Made by a program: the position numbers and the translations under genes | Notes under the pieces: model-generated | What the model was told of the DNA's origin: nothing | The model's database searches: none | Seen by the model: the letters and a program-made list of their open reading frames with translations, nothing else | Source of the DNA: Steroidobacteraceae bacterium | Lineage (GTDB): Bacteria; Pseudomonadota; Gammaproteobacteria; Steroidobacterales; Steroidobacteraceae | Length of the DNA stretch: 5,263 nucleotides | Reading direction: 5' to 3' | Assembly: GCA_021325695.1 (NCBI GenBank) | Contig: JAJTCR010000133.1 | Coordinates: 1-5,263 of the forward strand | Part shown: positions 5,259 to 5,263 of the stretch, one piece after another | How the letters are laid out: every line of letters starts with the position of its first letter | Numbering within the stretch: position 1 is the stretch's first letter

Positions 5259-5263
5259 GGCGA

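Noticed and set aside
1..5263. A defence island, mobile element or biosynthetic cluster
   Set aside because: I saw no transposase, integrase, nuclease, terminal inverted repeats, target duplications, CRISPR-like spaced repeats or large biosynthetic enzymes, and base composition looks even across the window.

Overview
The window is GC-rich, gene-dense bacterial chromosome with no tRNA, rRNA, CRISPR array or recognisable mobile element. The high GC content, strong G/C bias at third codon positions and gene repertoire (hybrid sensor kinase, GFA and VOC family enzymes, a large wHTH-TolB-TPR regulator) suggest a high-GC proteobacterium. A gammaproteobacterium of the Xanthomonadales/Lysobacter/Steroidobacter type is my best guess, but that rests on recalled family resemblance, not on a search.

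Layout: (1) 1-1002 (+) is the 3' part of a hybrid histidine kinase, with a catalytic ATPase domain followed by a C-terminal receiver. Its sensor and phospho-histidine regions lie off the left edge. (2) 1049-1498 (+) is a small four-helix membrane protein of unknown function. (3) 1615-2031 and 2046-2402 (+) are a tight pair: a VOC (glyoxalase-fold) protein and a cysteine-rich zinc protein of the GFA family, probably one transcript. (4) 2454-3020 (+) is a putative exported protein I do not recognise. (5) 3201-3617 (+) is a small membrane-associated protein with a basic tail. (6) 3642-5258 (-), convergent with the rest, is a full-length regulator with an OmpR/CadC-type DNA-binding domain, a TolB-like domain and TPR repeats.

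The genes do not form an obvious single pathway. The VOC/GFA pair looks like small-molecule or electrophile handling, flanked by two small membrane proteins and two signalling proteins. The intergenic gaps hold several GC-rich stem-loops without U-tracts, one weak promoter candidate, and two clusters of short direct repeats at about helical-turn spacing.

I found no convincing new defence or mobile system. The most notable points are the regulator's apparent lack of a membrane anchor, the VOC protein's lack of the usual metal ligands, and the uncharacterised small membrane and exported proteins.
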